Shown here: positions 26,561-35,766 of the stretch, piece by piece | How the letters are laid out: every line of letters begins with the position of its first letter | Numbering within the stretch: the stretch's first letter is position 1 | Source of the DNA: Pseudomonadota bacterium | GTDB taxonomy: Bacteria; Pseudomonadota; Alphaproteobacteria; Acetobacterales; Acetobacteraceae | DNA: 55,376 bases | Assembly (NCBI GenBank): GCA_021847995.1 | Contig: JAJZNE010000145.1 | Location: 1 to 55,376 of the forward strand | Reading direction: 5' to 3' | Made by a program: the position numbers and the translations under genes | Notes under the pieces: model-generated | Databases searched by the model: none | The model's input: only the letters and a program-made list of their open reading frames with translations | Told to the model about the DNA's origin: nothing

Positions 26561-27763
26561 TCATCGCAGTCCGGCGACGAAATCGGCGATGCGCGCGCAG
26601 CCACGCTCCAGCGCCGCGGTGTCGGTCGCATAGGAAAGTCGCAGATAGGGACTCATGCCGAACGAGCCACCGTGGACAGTCGCGACATGCTGTTCCTCCA
26701 GCAGCGCCTCGGCGAAGTCGGCATCCGTGTCGATGCGCCGTCCGCCGGCGCTGGTGCGGCCGAGGCAGCCGGCGATGTCAGGGAAAACATAGAATGCCCC
26801 CTCCGGCCGGTGGCAGGCGATGCCGGGGATGGCGTTCAGGCGATCGACCATCAGATCGCGCCGTGCACGATAGAGTGCGGCGCGTTCCGCCACCAGATCC
26901 TGCGCCCCGTCCAGCGCCGCCGCCGCGGCGGCCTGCGCCACCGGAGAGACGCCGGCAGTCGCCTGGCCCTGCATGTTGACCATGGCGCCGATGAGATCGC
27001 GCGGCCCCGCGGCGAAGCCGACGCGCCAGCCGGTCATGGCATAGGTCTTGGAAACGCCCGAGACCGTCAGCACCCGATCGCGCAGCCGCGGTTCAACGGC
27101 AGCGAGCGTGGTGTAGGCGAAACCGTCATAGACCAGGTGCTCGTACATGTCGTCGGAGAGGATCCACACCTGCGGATGGCGCAGCATGACGCGCGCAATC
27201 CCGGCAAGTTCGTCGCGGCTGCACGCCGCACCGGTGGGATTGTTGGGGAAGTTAAGGAACAGCCAGCGCGTGCGCGGCGTGATCGCGGCGTCCAGATCCT
27301 CCGCGCGCAGACGGAAGCGGTTGTTCTGCGGGCAGGTGACGAAAGTCGGCGTGCCGCCGACAGTGTGCGTCATCAGCGGGTATGCAGACCAGTAGGGTGC
27401 CGGGATCAGCACCTCGTCGCCCTGCTCCACCGTGGCCAGCAGCGCATCGAAGATCACCTGCTTGCCGCCGTGGCCGACGATGATCTCCTCCATCGCGACA
27501 TCGAGGCCGTGGTCGCGGGCGAATTTGCGCTGCACCGCCTGCTTGAGCGCCGGCACGCCATCCTGCGGCGGATATTTCGTCTCCCCACGCAGCGCCGCGG
27601 CGTAGGCGGCGTCGATCGCGTGCCGCGGTGTCGCGAAATCGGGCTCGCCGATGGTCAGCATGACGACATCGGCCCCCGCGGCGCGCAGCGCCCGTGCGCG
27701 CACCGTCATCGCCACCGTGGCGCCGATCTTCGCCCGTTCCAGACGGCTTGCGAAACCCGGCAT
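26561..27763 (-). CDS. Class I/II PLP aminotransferase (copy 2)
   Basis: A 400-aa fold-type I aminotransferase of the aspartate/aromatic subgroup. Hallmarks are VVMLTIGEPDFATP near residue 35, NFPNNPTGAACSR near residue 170, and the PLP-lysine motif VSGVSKTYAMTGWRVGF near residue 235. Substrate side cannot be fixed from sequence. It lies 5 bp downstream of a close paralogue in the same direction, suggesting tandem duplication followed by divergence. The upstream position of the sugar ABC transporter is not obviously connected. Confidence 0.9.
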   Translation of the reverse strand: MPGFASRLERAKIGATVAMTVRARALRAAGADVVMLTIGEPDFATPRHAIDAAYAAALRGETKYPPQDGVPALKQAVQRKFARDHGLDVAMEEIIVGHGGKQVIFDALLATVEQGDEVLIPAPYWSAYPLMTHTVGGTPTFVTCPQNNRFRLRAEDLDAAITPRTRWLFLNFPNNPTGAACSRDELAGIARVMLRHPQVWILSDDMYEHLVYDGFAYTTLAAVEPRLRDRVLTVSGVSKTYAMTGWRVGFAAGPRDLIGAMVNMQGQATAGVSPVAQAAAAAALDGAQDLVAERAALYRARRDLMVDRLNAIPGIACHRPEGAFYVFPDIAGCLGRTSAGGRRIDTDADFAEALLEEQHVATVHGGSFGMSPYLRLSYATDTAALERGCARIADFVAGLR

Positions 27764-27768
27764 GGCGG

Positions 27769-29498
<1,730 letters not shown>

Positions 29499-29542
29499 GG
29501 GCGCCTTCTGCCGCCGGGGCGCCGCAGCGTGTCAAGACGCAC

Positions 29543-29595
29543 GCGGTGACTTCGCGGTGACAAATCCTGCCGCGCCGCACCCGCGACGTGACAAA
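29543..29595 (+). promoter_or_regulatory. Repeated GTGAC elements upstream of RTX gene
   Basis: GCGGTGAC occurs twice 11 bp apart (29543-29550 and 29554-29561), and a related CGTGACAAAA follows at about 29587. The spacing, one helical turn, fits tandem binding of a regulator. They lie 200-250 bp upstream of the RTX gene, in a 295-bp intergenic region. Function is inferred from the repetition only. Confidence 0.3.
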
Positions 29596-29793
29596 ACAGC
29601 GACCGGTCCGGCCGGCGCCCCCGCGGCCTTTTCATAACGATCTGATTTGTCGCAGGTCTTTGACGGCAACAAAGATTCCGCCGCAGTTTCATGTTCACCT
29701 GCGCGCTTGTGACGGCGGAGTATCTTTCCCTATCTTTGTGCGTGCCCCGCGCGCCCTCCGGTGCCGCGGGACGGTACGGAGAAAGGATCGAAC

Positions 29794-31278
29794 ATGTCGA
29801 ACGGCGACGGCGAAACCTGGCAATTGCCCCCTGATCCGGATCAGGAGGGGGATGGCCACGGCAGGCATGGCGAAGGCAATGACGATAGTGACGGCCAGGG
29901 CGCGCCGCCCCCTCCCCAGGTTGCGCCACCGCCCCCGCCACCGCCGCCGTTGCCGCTGGCGACCATTCCGGCCGGTTTCACGACCTTCGTCGCCGGCCTG
30001 CCGACCGCGTTCGTGCAGGCGTTCGAGGCGGACGCCCCCGGCGGCACGCCGTGGACGCCGGCTATCGTGACCGACCCGGCCTCCGGCCCCGTCCCGTCGG
30101 CGCAGCCGGTGGCCGTTTTCACGACGCCGACCACGCAGCAAACGACACCGCTGCTGCTCTCCGCCGGCACGGTGGGGCTGATCGATAACGGCACAGCGCC
30201 GCTGACCGTCGCGGACGGCGCCAACACGCCGCAGTTCATCGCGACCGGCGATGGCGGCATGACGCTGTATGCGACCGCTGCGAGCGGCTGGTTCGTGGCC
30301 GAAGGCGGCAGCAACACGGTCGTGCTCGGCGCCACCCACATGGGGGCCTGGACCATCGATCTGCTCGGCGGCACCAATCAGATCTGGGCGGAGGGCGGCA
30401 ACGACACGGTGACGACTGCTGCCGGCAGCAGCAATTTCGTCGCCTTCGGCGCCGGCAACGACCTCGCCTTCTCGGGCGGGAACGATCTGTTCTTCGGCAG
30501 CACGGGCAACGACACGATCAATGCCACCGGAGCGAAGGTTTCCGCGGTCGGCGGCAGCGGCGGCCTGACCTTCATCGACGCCAGCACGATCGCGGGCGGA
30601 CAGTCGGCGCTGATCTTCGGCGGCAAGGGCGCTCTGAACGTGCAGGGCGGTCTCGGCAACGTGACCGTGGTCGCCGGCAGCGGCGGCGGGTTGATCACGG
30701 GCGGCTCGGCAGGTGACAACATCCTGGTCGGCGGCAGCGGACCGACGACGCTGATGGGCGCCGGCAGCGGCGACCTGCTCATTGGCGGTGCCGCCGGCGG
30801 TGCGGCGCTGATCGCCGGCGCAGGCAACGAGACGCTGGTCGCCGGCAGCGGCGGCAACAACCAGATCTGGGGCGGCACCGGCAACGACGTGATCGTGCTG
30901 GCCGGCGGCAACAACACCGTGGTTGGCAGTTCGCTCGCGGCGGCGGCGTCGGGCGGCGATGTCGTCTGGTCGGGCAGCGGCGCCAACGTGATCAATGCGG
31001 AAGCCGCCAACCTGAACGTGATCGCCGGCCTCGGCGGCAACGACACGGTGCAGGCCGGCAGCGGCGCCGATATCTTCACCTTCACCAACGGCCAGGCCGG
31101 CGGGACGACGGTGATCGACGGATTCAACGCCGCCACGGATCGCATCATGCTGAATGGCTATGCCGCCAAGTCGGCCAGTATTTCAGCCTCGGGAGGCTCG
31201 ACGACGATTACCCTCTCCGACAAGACCCAGATTCAGTTGATCGGTCTCGCCAGCCTCCCGGCGTCGGCGATCGGCTGA
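29794..31278 (+). CDS. RTX-like calcium-binding beta-roll exoprotein
   Basis: A 494-aa protein without an N-terminal signal. Residues 1-40 are Asp/Gly/His-rich, followed by a poly-Pro run near residues 42-55. From about residue 180 it is a long series of Gly-Asn-Asp-rich repeats (GGNDT, GAGNDL, GGTGNDV) that form a Ca-binding parallel beta-roll. The C-terminal segment VIDGFNAATDRIMLNGY, with a beta-rich end, resembles type I secretion signals of RTX proteases. No catalytic domain is visible, so it may be a surface-layer or adhesion-type protein. The ATG at 29794 is set by GAGAAAGG. Confidence 0.8.
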   Translation: MSNGDGETWQLPPDPDQEGDGHGRHGEGNDDSDGQGAPPPPQVAPPPPPPPPLPLATIPAGFTTFVAGLPTAFVQAFEADAPGGTPWTPAIVTDPASGPVPSAQPVAVFTTPTTQQTTPLLLSAGTVGLIDNGTAPLTVADGANTPQFIATGDGGMTLYATAASGWFVAEGGSNTVVLGATHMGAWTIDLLGGTNQIWAEGGNDTVTTAAGSSNFVAFGAGNDLAFSGGNDLFFGSTGNDTINATGAKVSAVGGSGGLTFIDASTIAGGQSALIFGGKGALNVQGGLGNVTVVAGSGGGLITGGSAGDNILVGGSGPTTLMGAGSGDLLIGGAAGGAALIAGAGNETLVAGSGGNNQIWGGTGNDVIVLAGGNNTVVGSSLAAAASGGDVVWSGSGANVINAEAANLNVIAGLGGNDTVQAGSGADIFTFTNGQAGGTTVIDGFNAATDRIMLNGYAAKSASISASGGSTTITLSDKTQIQLIGLASLPASAIG

Positions 31279-31293
31279 CCGCGGGTCAAACTG

Positions 31294-31335
31294 GCAGCAT
31301 CGGGTGTGACACACATCCGATGCTGCATCTTTTTG
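31294..31335 (+). terminator. Rho-independent terminator after RTX gene
   Basis: A perfect 10-bp stem (GCAGCATCGG with CCGATGCTGC) encloses a loop in which GTGTG and CACAC can extend the pairing. It is followed directly by ATCTTTTTG. It starts 15 bp after the RTX stop and lies in front of the opposing binding-protein gene end. Confidence 0.9.
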
Positions 31336-32115
31336 TCACCGCGGCGGCAGCAGCGTCACCCCGTAACGGGCATAGATGGCGCTCAGCGTGCCATCGGCGG
31401 CAAGACGGTCGAGGGCGGATTCGAGGGCGCCGCGCAGCGCCGGGTCCGGCCGGCGCATGCCGACGGCGATGTTCCAGACCAGCAACTTCTCATTCTCGTC
31501 CGGCTGCACGAAGCCGAGCTTCGCCGACGGGTGCTGCACATTGTAGTAGCCGACGGAAATCGGCGTGACCGCGGCGGCGGCGATCTCATGGGACGCCAGG
31601 GCCGCCAGCATATCGTCCTCGAACCCGAAGACGGAAATCGGGATGTGCCGCTGGTCCAGCGTCATGGCAGCGAGCGAGCCGGTCTGCACCCCGACCTTGG
31701 TTGTTGCGTTCAGATCGCCGAACGCCCGGATCGGGCTGCCTGGGGGCACCGCCAGCCCGACGCCGCTGCGGTAATAGGGCCGGGTCAGCTTGATGCCGAA
31801 ATCCATCGCCTGCTGGTCGTCCACCATGTCGAGCAGGATGTCACATTCGGCACGCGGAATCTGATAGGCGGTCAGAACCCAGTCGGGCACCAGGGAGACA
31901 CCAAGCTGCTTGGCGAGCGCCCGGCCGAGTTCGATCTGAAAGCCCGGCGGATCGGCGGTCTTGCTTGCGAAGGGCAGCGAATTCGGATGCGCGCAGAGGC
32001 CGATCGAGCCGCTTGCCTGGATGGCGGCGAGGGTGCGGGCGCCCGCGGGCGCGGCCAGCAGCAGCACCAGCGCCACGCCCGCGCACAGGAGACCGGGACG
32101 ACGACGGGTGGACAT
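31336..32115 (-). CDS. XoxJ/MxaJ-like periplasmic binding protein
   Basis: A 259-aa family-3 extracellular binding protein with a Sec signal peptide (to about residue 26). The mature N-terminus ASGSIGLCAHPNSLPFA, with a second Cys in AECDILLDMVDD, is typical of quinoprotein-dehydrogenase-associated binding proteins (MxaJ/XoxJ). It has no ABC permease partner here, as expected for that role. XoxJ is thought to act in maturation or activation of the dehydrogenase rather than solute uptake. It lies 11 bp downstream of the cytochrome c gene. The ATG at 32115 starts the signal peptide. Confidence 0.82.
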   Translation of the reverse strand: MSTRRRPGLLCAGVALVLLLAAPAGARTLAAIQASGSIGLCAHPNSLPFASKTADPPGFQIELGRALAKQLGVSLVPDWVLTAYQIPRAECDILLDMVDDQQAMDFGIKLTRPYYRSGVGLAVPPGSPIRAFGDLNATTKVGVQTGSLAAMTLDQRHIPISVFGFEDDMLAALASHEIAAAAVTPISVGYYNVQHPSAKLGFVQPDENEKLLVWNIAVGMRRPDPALRGALESALDRLAADGTLSAIYARYGVTLLPPR

Positions 32116-32126
32116 GGCATACCCCC

Positions 32127-32483
32127 CTATTGCGGCTTCGGCTTCAGGTTGCGGATATAGGCGATGATCTTGTTGATGTCGGCATCGCTGAACTGGCTGC
32201 CGAAGGCGGGCATCGCCCCTTCCTTGCCGTTCCTGATCCGGTTGCGAATGAAATCGTCGCTGCGCTTCGTGTTCATCAGTTGCGGCCCCTTGCCGGCCAT
32301 GCGGCCGCCATCGGTGTGGCACCAGCCGCAGGTGGTGGCGAACAACTGATCGACATCGAGCGAGGATTGGGCTTCCGGCTCCGCCCGCGTCTGGCTCTCC
32401 GATTCACCCTGCGACTGTGACTGCGCCTGCGCACTGCCGGCAAGCAGCGCCAGGAGCAGCGCCGCGGGAAGACATTTCATCAT
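32127..32483 (-). CDS. c-type cytochrome, XoxG-like
   Basis: A 118-aa periplasmic monoheme cytochrome c. Signal peptide to about residue 20 is followed by a Gln/Ser/Glu-rich spacer. The heme motif is CGWCH near residue 52, and the axial Met is in GAMPAFGSQFSD. It probably accepts electrons from the PQQ dehydrogenase and passes them to an oxidase. Start is the ATG at 32483 or 32480. It sits 97 bp downstream of the dehydrogenase gene and 11 bp upstream of the XoxJ-like gene, matching xoxFGJ order. Confidence 0.87.
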   Translation of the reverse strand: MMKCLPAALLLALLAGSAQAQSQSQGESESQTRAEPEAQSSLDVDQLFATTCGWCHTDGGRMAGKGPQLMNTKRSDDFIRNRIRNGKEGAMPAFGSQFSDADINKIIAYIRNLKPKPQ

Positions 32484-32579
32484 GTGAAGGGACTTCTGCA
32501 ACGGCACGAGACGGTGCGGAGACACAGGTGCGAAGGAAAGATCGGGGGCGGCGGACGCCGCCCCCGGTGTCCGTTCGTC

Positions 32580-34295
32580 CTATTTCAGCGAATAGACGAC
32601 GAGCAGCCCGTCATCGCGCGGCATGCTCTTGTACGGCTCGCCGAACATTGCGGCGAAGCCGTCGCTCACCATGCCGCCGAAGCCGGCGACGACCGCGACG
32701 TACTGCTTGCCGCCGGCCGAGTAGCTGATGATGCCGCCCTGATGGCCGGTGCCGTCGCTGTGGTTCCACAGTTCTGCGCCGGTCTCGGCATTGTAGGCAT
32801 GCAGCGTGCCGCGGCTGTCGGGAACGAAGACGAGATTGCCGCCGGTGGACAGCACGCTCGCCATCGGTGGCTCGGGGAAGCGCACTTCCCACTTCTTCGC
32901 GCCGGTCAGCGGATCGCGGGCATCGAGGTGGCCGTAGATCTGGTCGCCGGGCGGCGCCACTTCATGGAAGTTGGCACCGATGTTGAGCTGAACCACCGGC
33001 TGCGTCACCGGCGTCGTCTTCACCACCTCAAGGTCGATGCACCATTCGTTGCCGATCTTGTAGTAGAGGCCGGTCTTCGGGCTGTAGCTGCCGGAATTCC
33101 AGCTCACGCCGCCGTCGATCGCCGGGCACAGCGGCTCGGACTGATGGCCGGCGGCGAAGTCACGACGCCCGATCAGGGCACCGGTCTTCGGGTCGATGCC
33201 CTTGACGAAGTTGTAGTTTTTGACCAGCGGATAGACGTTCTCGACCTTCAGATCCTTGTCATAGACGAAGATGAAGCCGCTCTTGTTCGGATGGACGATG
33301 TAGTCCTGCCCGTTGCGGCTGATCATCACGAACTCGCCCGGCGCACTGTCGAAATCCCACGTGTCGTGCGGCAGTTCCTGATGGTAGCTCTTGAGTTTTC
33401 CGCTGTCGAGGTCGAGGGCCAGCACCGATGTGGTGTAGAGGTTGTCGCCCGGCCGTGCGCCCGTCGTCTTCCAGTCGGCGTTCGACCAGTCGTAGAGCGG
33501 CGCCGGATTGGCGGTGCCCCAGTAGACGGTGTTCGACGCCATGTCGTAGGTTCCCGGCATCCAGCCGCCGCCGCCGCCGGTGCGCCAGGAATCGTTGCCC
33601 CAGGACTTCTTGCTCTCCTCGTCAGGGGCGACGGTGTTGAACGTCCACTTGACCTTGCCGGTCGCCGCATCGACGCCGTAGAGCGGGCCGCGGCCCGGCC
33701 ACTCGCCGCCCTGGCTGCCGATCACCACCGTGCCCTTGGCATAGAGCGGCGCGCCGGTGAACCCGACCGTCAGCTTCTGCGAATCCTGCAGCTTGGTGTC
33801 CCACGCGACCTTGCCGGTTTTCATGTCGAGGGCGATCAGACGGCCATCGACGGTGCCGACATAGACCTTGCCTTCCCCCATCGCGAGGCCGCGGTTGTAG
33901 GGGGAGTGCGTCTGGCGCGCCACCAGCGCGTCGTCGAGTTCGGGGAAGTACGACCACATCAGGTTGCCGGTTGCCCCATCGAGCGCGAAGACGCGGCTGT
34001 AGGATCCGGTGTAATAAAGCACACCGTCGGCCACCAGCGGCATGGATTGCAGGCCGCGCGTGGAATGACCCGGCACATGGATCCACGCCACCGACAGGTC
34101 CTTGACGTTGTCGGCGTTGATCTGATCGAGGGCGCTGTAGTCCCACCCCTTGTACGACCCGTGGTAGGTCAGCCAGTCGTTCGGGCTGCCGGCGACGATC
34201 CGCGCGGTATCGACCGGCTGCGCCCGCGCCGCCCCGGCCCCCAGGCCGAGCGCGAGCACCGCGCCCGCAATGAGCATCTGCTTGTTCAACTGCAT
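32580..34295 (-). CDS. PQQ-dependent alcohol dehydrogenase, XoxF-related
   Basis: A 571-aa periplasmic quinoprotein with a signal peptide (cleavage near residue 25) and an eight-bladed propeller. Proposed metal and catalytic residues are E198 (GSQGGEWPGRG), N263 (GTANPAP), the catalytic Asp D314 and D316 in HDTWDFDS. The Asp at +2 marks lanthanide-dependent enzymes; calcium types have Ala or Ser there. The usual adjacent Cys-Cys is replaced by T129-H130; only two cysteines occur in the protein. It oxidises a primary alcohol, substrate unknown. GGAGGA precedes the ATG; xoxG- and xoxJ-like genes follow. Confidence 0.9.
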   Translation of the reverse strand: MQLNKQMLIAGAVLALGLGAGAARAQPVDTARIVAGSPNDWLTYHGSYKGWDYSALDQINADNVKDLSVAWIHVPGHSTRGLQSMPLVADGVLYYTGSYSRVFALDGATGNLMWSYFPELDDALVARQTHSPYNRGLAMGEGKVYVGTVDGRLIALDMKTGKVAWDTKLQDSQKLTVGFTGAPLYAKGTVVIGSQGGEWPGRGPLYGVDAATGKVKWTFNTVAPDEESKKSWGNDSWRTGGGGGWMPGTYDMASNTVYWGTANPAPLYDWSNADWKTTGARPGDNLYTTSVLALDLDSGKLKSYHQELPHDTWDFDSAPGEFVMISRNGQDYIVHPNKSGFIFVYDKDLKVENVYPLVKNYNFVKGIDPKTGALIGRRDFAAGHQSEPLCPAIDGGVSWNSGSYSPKTGLYYKIGNEWCIDLEVVKTTPVTQPVVQLNIGANFHEVAPPGDQIYGHLDARDPLTGAKKWEVRFPEPPMASVLSTGGNLVFVPDSRGTLHAYNAETGAELWNHSDGTGHQGGIISYSAGGKQYVAVVAGFGGMVSDGFAAMFGEPYKSMPRDDGLLVVYSLK

Positions 34296-34404
34296 CGACG
34301 TCCTCCGGTTTCAGTCTTTTACAGCGGCCGCCAGGCCCACCCTGACCCCGCCCCGGGCATGATTTAACCGCGTCGCAATCCGAGCGCCAGAGGGATTCTC
34401 CGCT

Positions 34405-35766
34405 TCAGCGCTCCCGGAGCAGGAAGCCCGGAGCGTGATCGGGATAGGTGGTGATCACCGGCGCCGGGAGCACCGGCCGCGCCTCGGCCCGCGCCACCCT
34501 GAACCGGCGCAACACCGCCGCCAGCACCAGCGTTGCCTCGGCAAGCGCGAACTGGGCGCCGATGCAGACCCGCGGTCCGGCGCCGAACGGCAGGAACGCA
34601 AAGCGTGGCGGCGGCGGTGCATCGGGCAGGAAACGCTCCGGTATGAAGGCATCGGGATCCCGCCACAGACGGCGATGCCGGTGCAGCACCCAGGGCGCGA
34701 TCATCACCACCGAGCCGCGCGGGATGGTCACGCCACCGGCACAGTCATCGGCGCGCGCCTGGCGGACCAGCGTGAACGCCGGCGGAAACAGGCGCAGCGC
34801 CTCGTTGACCACGGCGGCGGTCAGCTCCAGGCGCGGCAGGGTCGTGGAGACCGCCTCCGCCGACAGATCGGCAGCGGCCACCTCCGCCGCCGCGCGTTCC
34901 TGCACCTCCGGCACGCTGGCCAGCAGATAGAGCGACCAGAACAGAGCGAGCGCGGTCGTCTCGTGCCCGGCGACGATCAGGGTGGCGATCTGGTCGCGCA
35001 ACTGTGCCGGCGTGAATGCCATGCCGGTTTCCGGGTCACGCGCGGCACGCAGCAGATCGAACAGGTCGCGCGGCGCATCCACCGCGGACTGTCCCGCACG
35101 GGCGGCGACAATCGCATCCATCAGCCGCACGAACCGGCGCCGGAAGCGCAGCCGGGCGAGGTCGCGCGGCGTCGGCAGTTGCGGCGGCAGCACGAGGTCG
35201 AGCGGCGTCGGCCGCGCCAGCCGCAGCGCGTAGCGGCCGAGTTCGCCGCGCAGATCGGGCGCGAAGCGCGCCGCATCGAGCGAGAACATGGCGCGCGTCG
35301 CGACCTCCAGCGCCACGTGCTGCATCGCCGCGAGCAGATCGACCGGGCCGGAGGAGGCATCGGCGGCGAGCGCCGGCATGGCCGCCGACGCGGCCTCCAT
35401 CATCAGCGGCAGCAGCAGGCGGATGGCGCGGGGCGTGAAGGCAGGGGCAATGGTGCGCCGCTGCCAGCGCCACGCCTCGCCTTCGGCCAGCAGCAGCCCG
35501 CGCCCGGTGATCGGCCACAGGATGCGGATCGAGGCCGGCGTGCGGCGATAGGCGGTGCGCTGATCGACCAGCACGTGCTGGATCGCCTCCGGCGCGTTGA
35601 GCAGGATCCACGGACGCCGGATCGCACGTCCCGTTACCCATTCCCGCTCATAGGCCTCCGGTCCCCAGACGCCGATCGCATTGGTGCGGATGGCGGCCAG
35701 GAACGCCGGCAGGCCGGGCGGTTCGGCGGGGGGCGCGGGACGCGGCGGGACGAACGGCGCGTTCAT
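34405..35766 (-). CDS. Cytochrome P450
   Basis: A 453-aa P450 with the I-helix motif AGHETTA, the K-helix ExxR in NEALRLFPP, the PERF motif (PERFLPD) and the heme-ligand loop FGAGPRVCIG (Cys401). No membrane anchor, so soluble. The C-terminal layout resembles CYP4/CYP102-like fatty-acid and long-chain hydroxylases, but the subfamily is not certain. The ATG at 35766 overlaps the stop of the upstream acyl-CoA synthetase gene, so the two are coupled; a fatty or aromatic acyl substrate is a reasonable inference. Confidence 0.92.
   Translation of the reverse strand: MNAPFVPPRPAPPAEPPGLPAFLAAIRTNAIGVWGPEAYEREWVTGRAIRRPWILLNAPEAIQHVLVDQRTAYRRTPASIRILWPITGRGLLLAEGEAWRWQRRTIAPAFTPRAIRLLLPLMMEAASAAMPALAADASSGPVDLLAAMQHVALEVATRAMFSLDAARFAPDLRGELGRYALRLARPTPLDLVLPPQLPTPRDLARLRFRRRFVRLMDAIVAARAGQSAVDAPRDLFDLLRAARDPETGMAFTPAQLRDQIATLIVAGHETTALALFWSLYLLASVPEVQERAAAEVAAADLSAEAVSTTLPRLELTAAVVNEALRLFPPAFTLVRQARADDCAGGVTIPRGSVVMIAPWVLHRHRRLWRDPDAFIPERFLPDAPPPPRFAFLPFGAGPRVCIGAQFALAEATLVLAAVLRRFRVARAEARPVLPAPVITTYPDHAPGFLLRER

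Noticed and set aside
31336..32115. Amino-acid ABC importer binding protein
   Set aside because: There is no permease or ATPase nearby, and the Cys pattern and position after a cytochrome c gene match MxaJ/XoxJ better.
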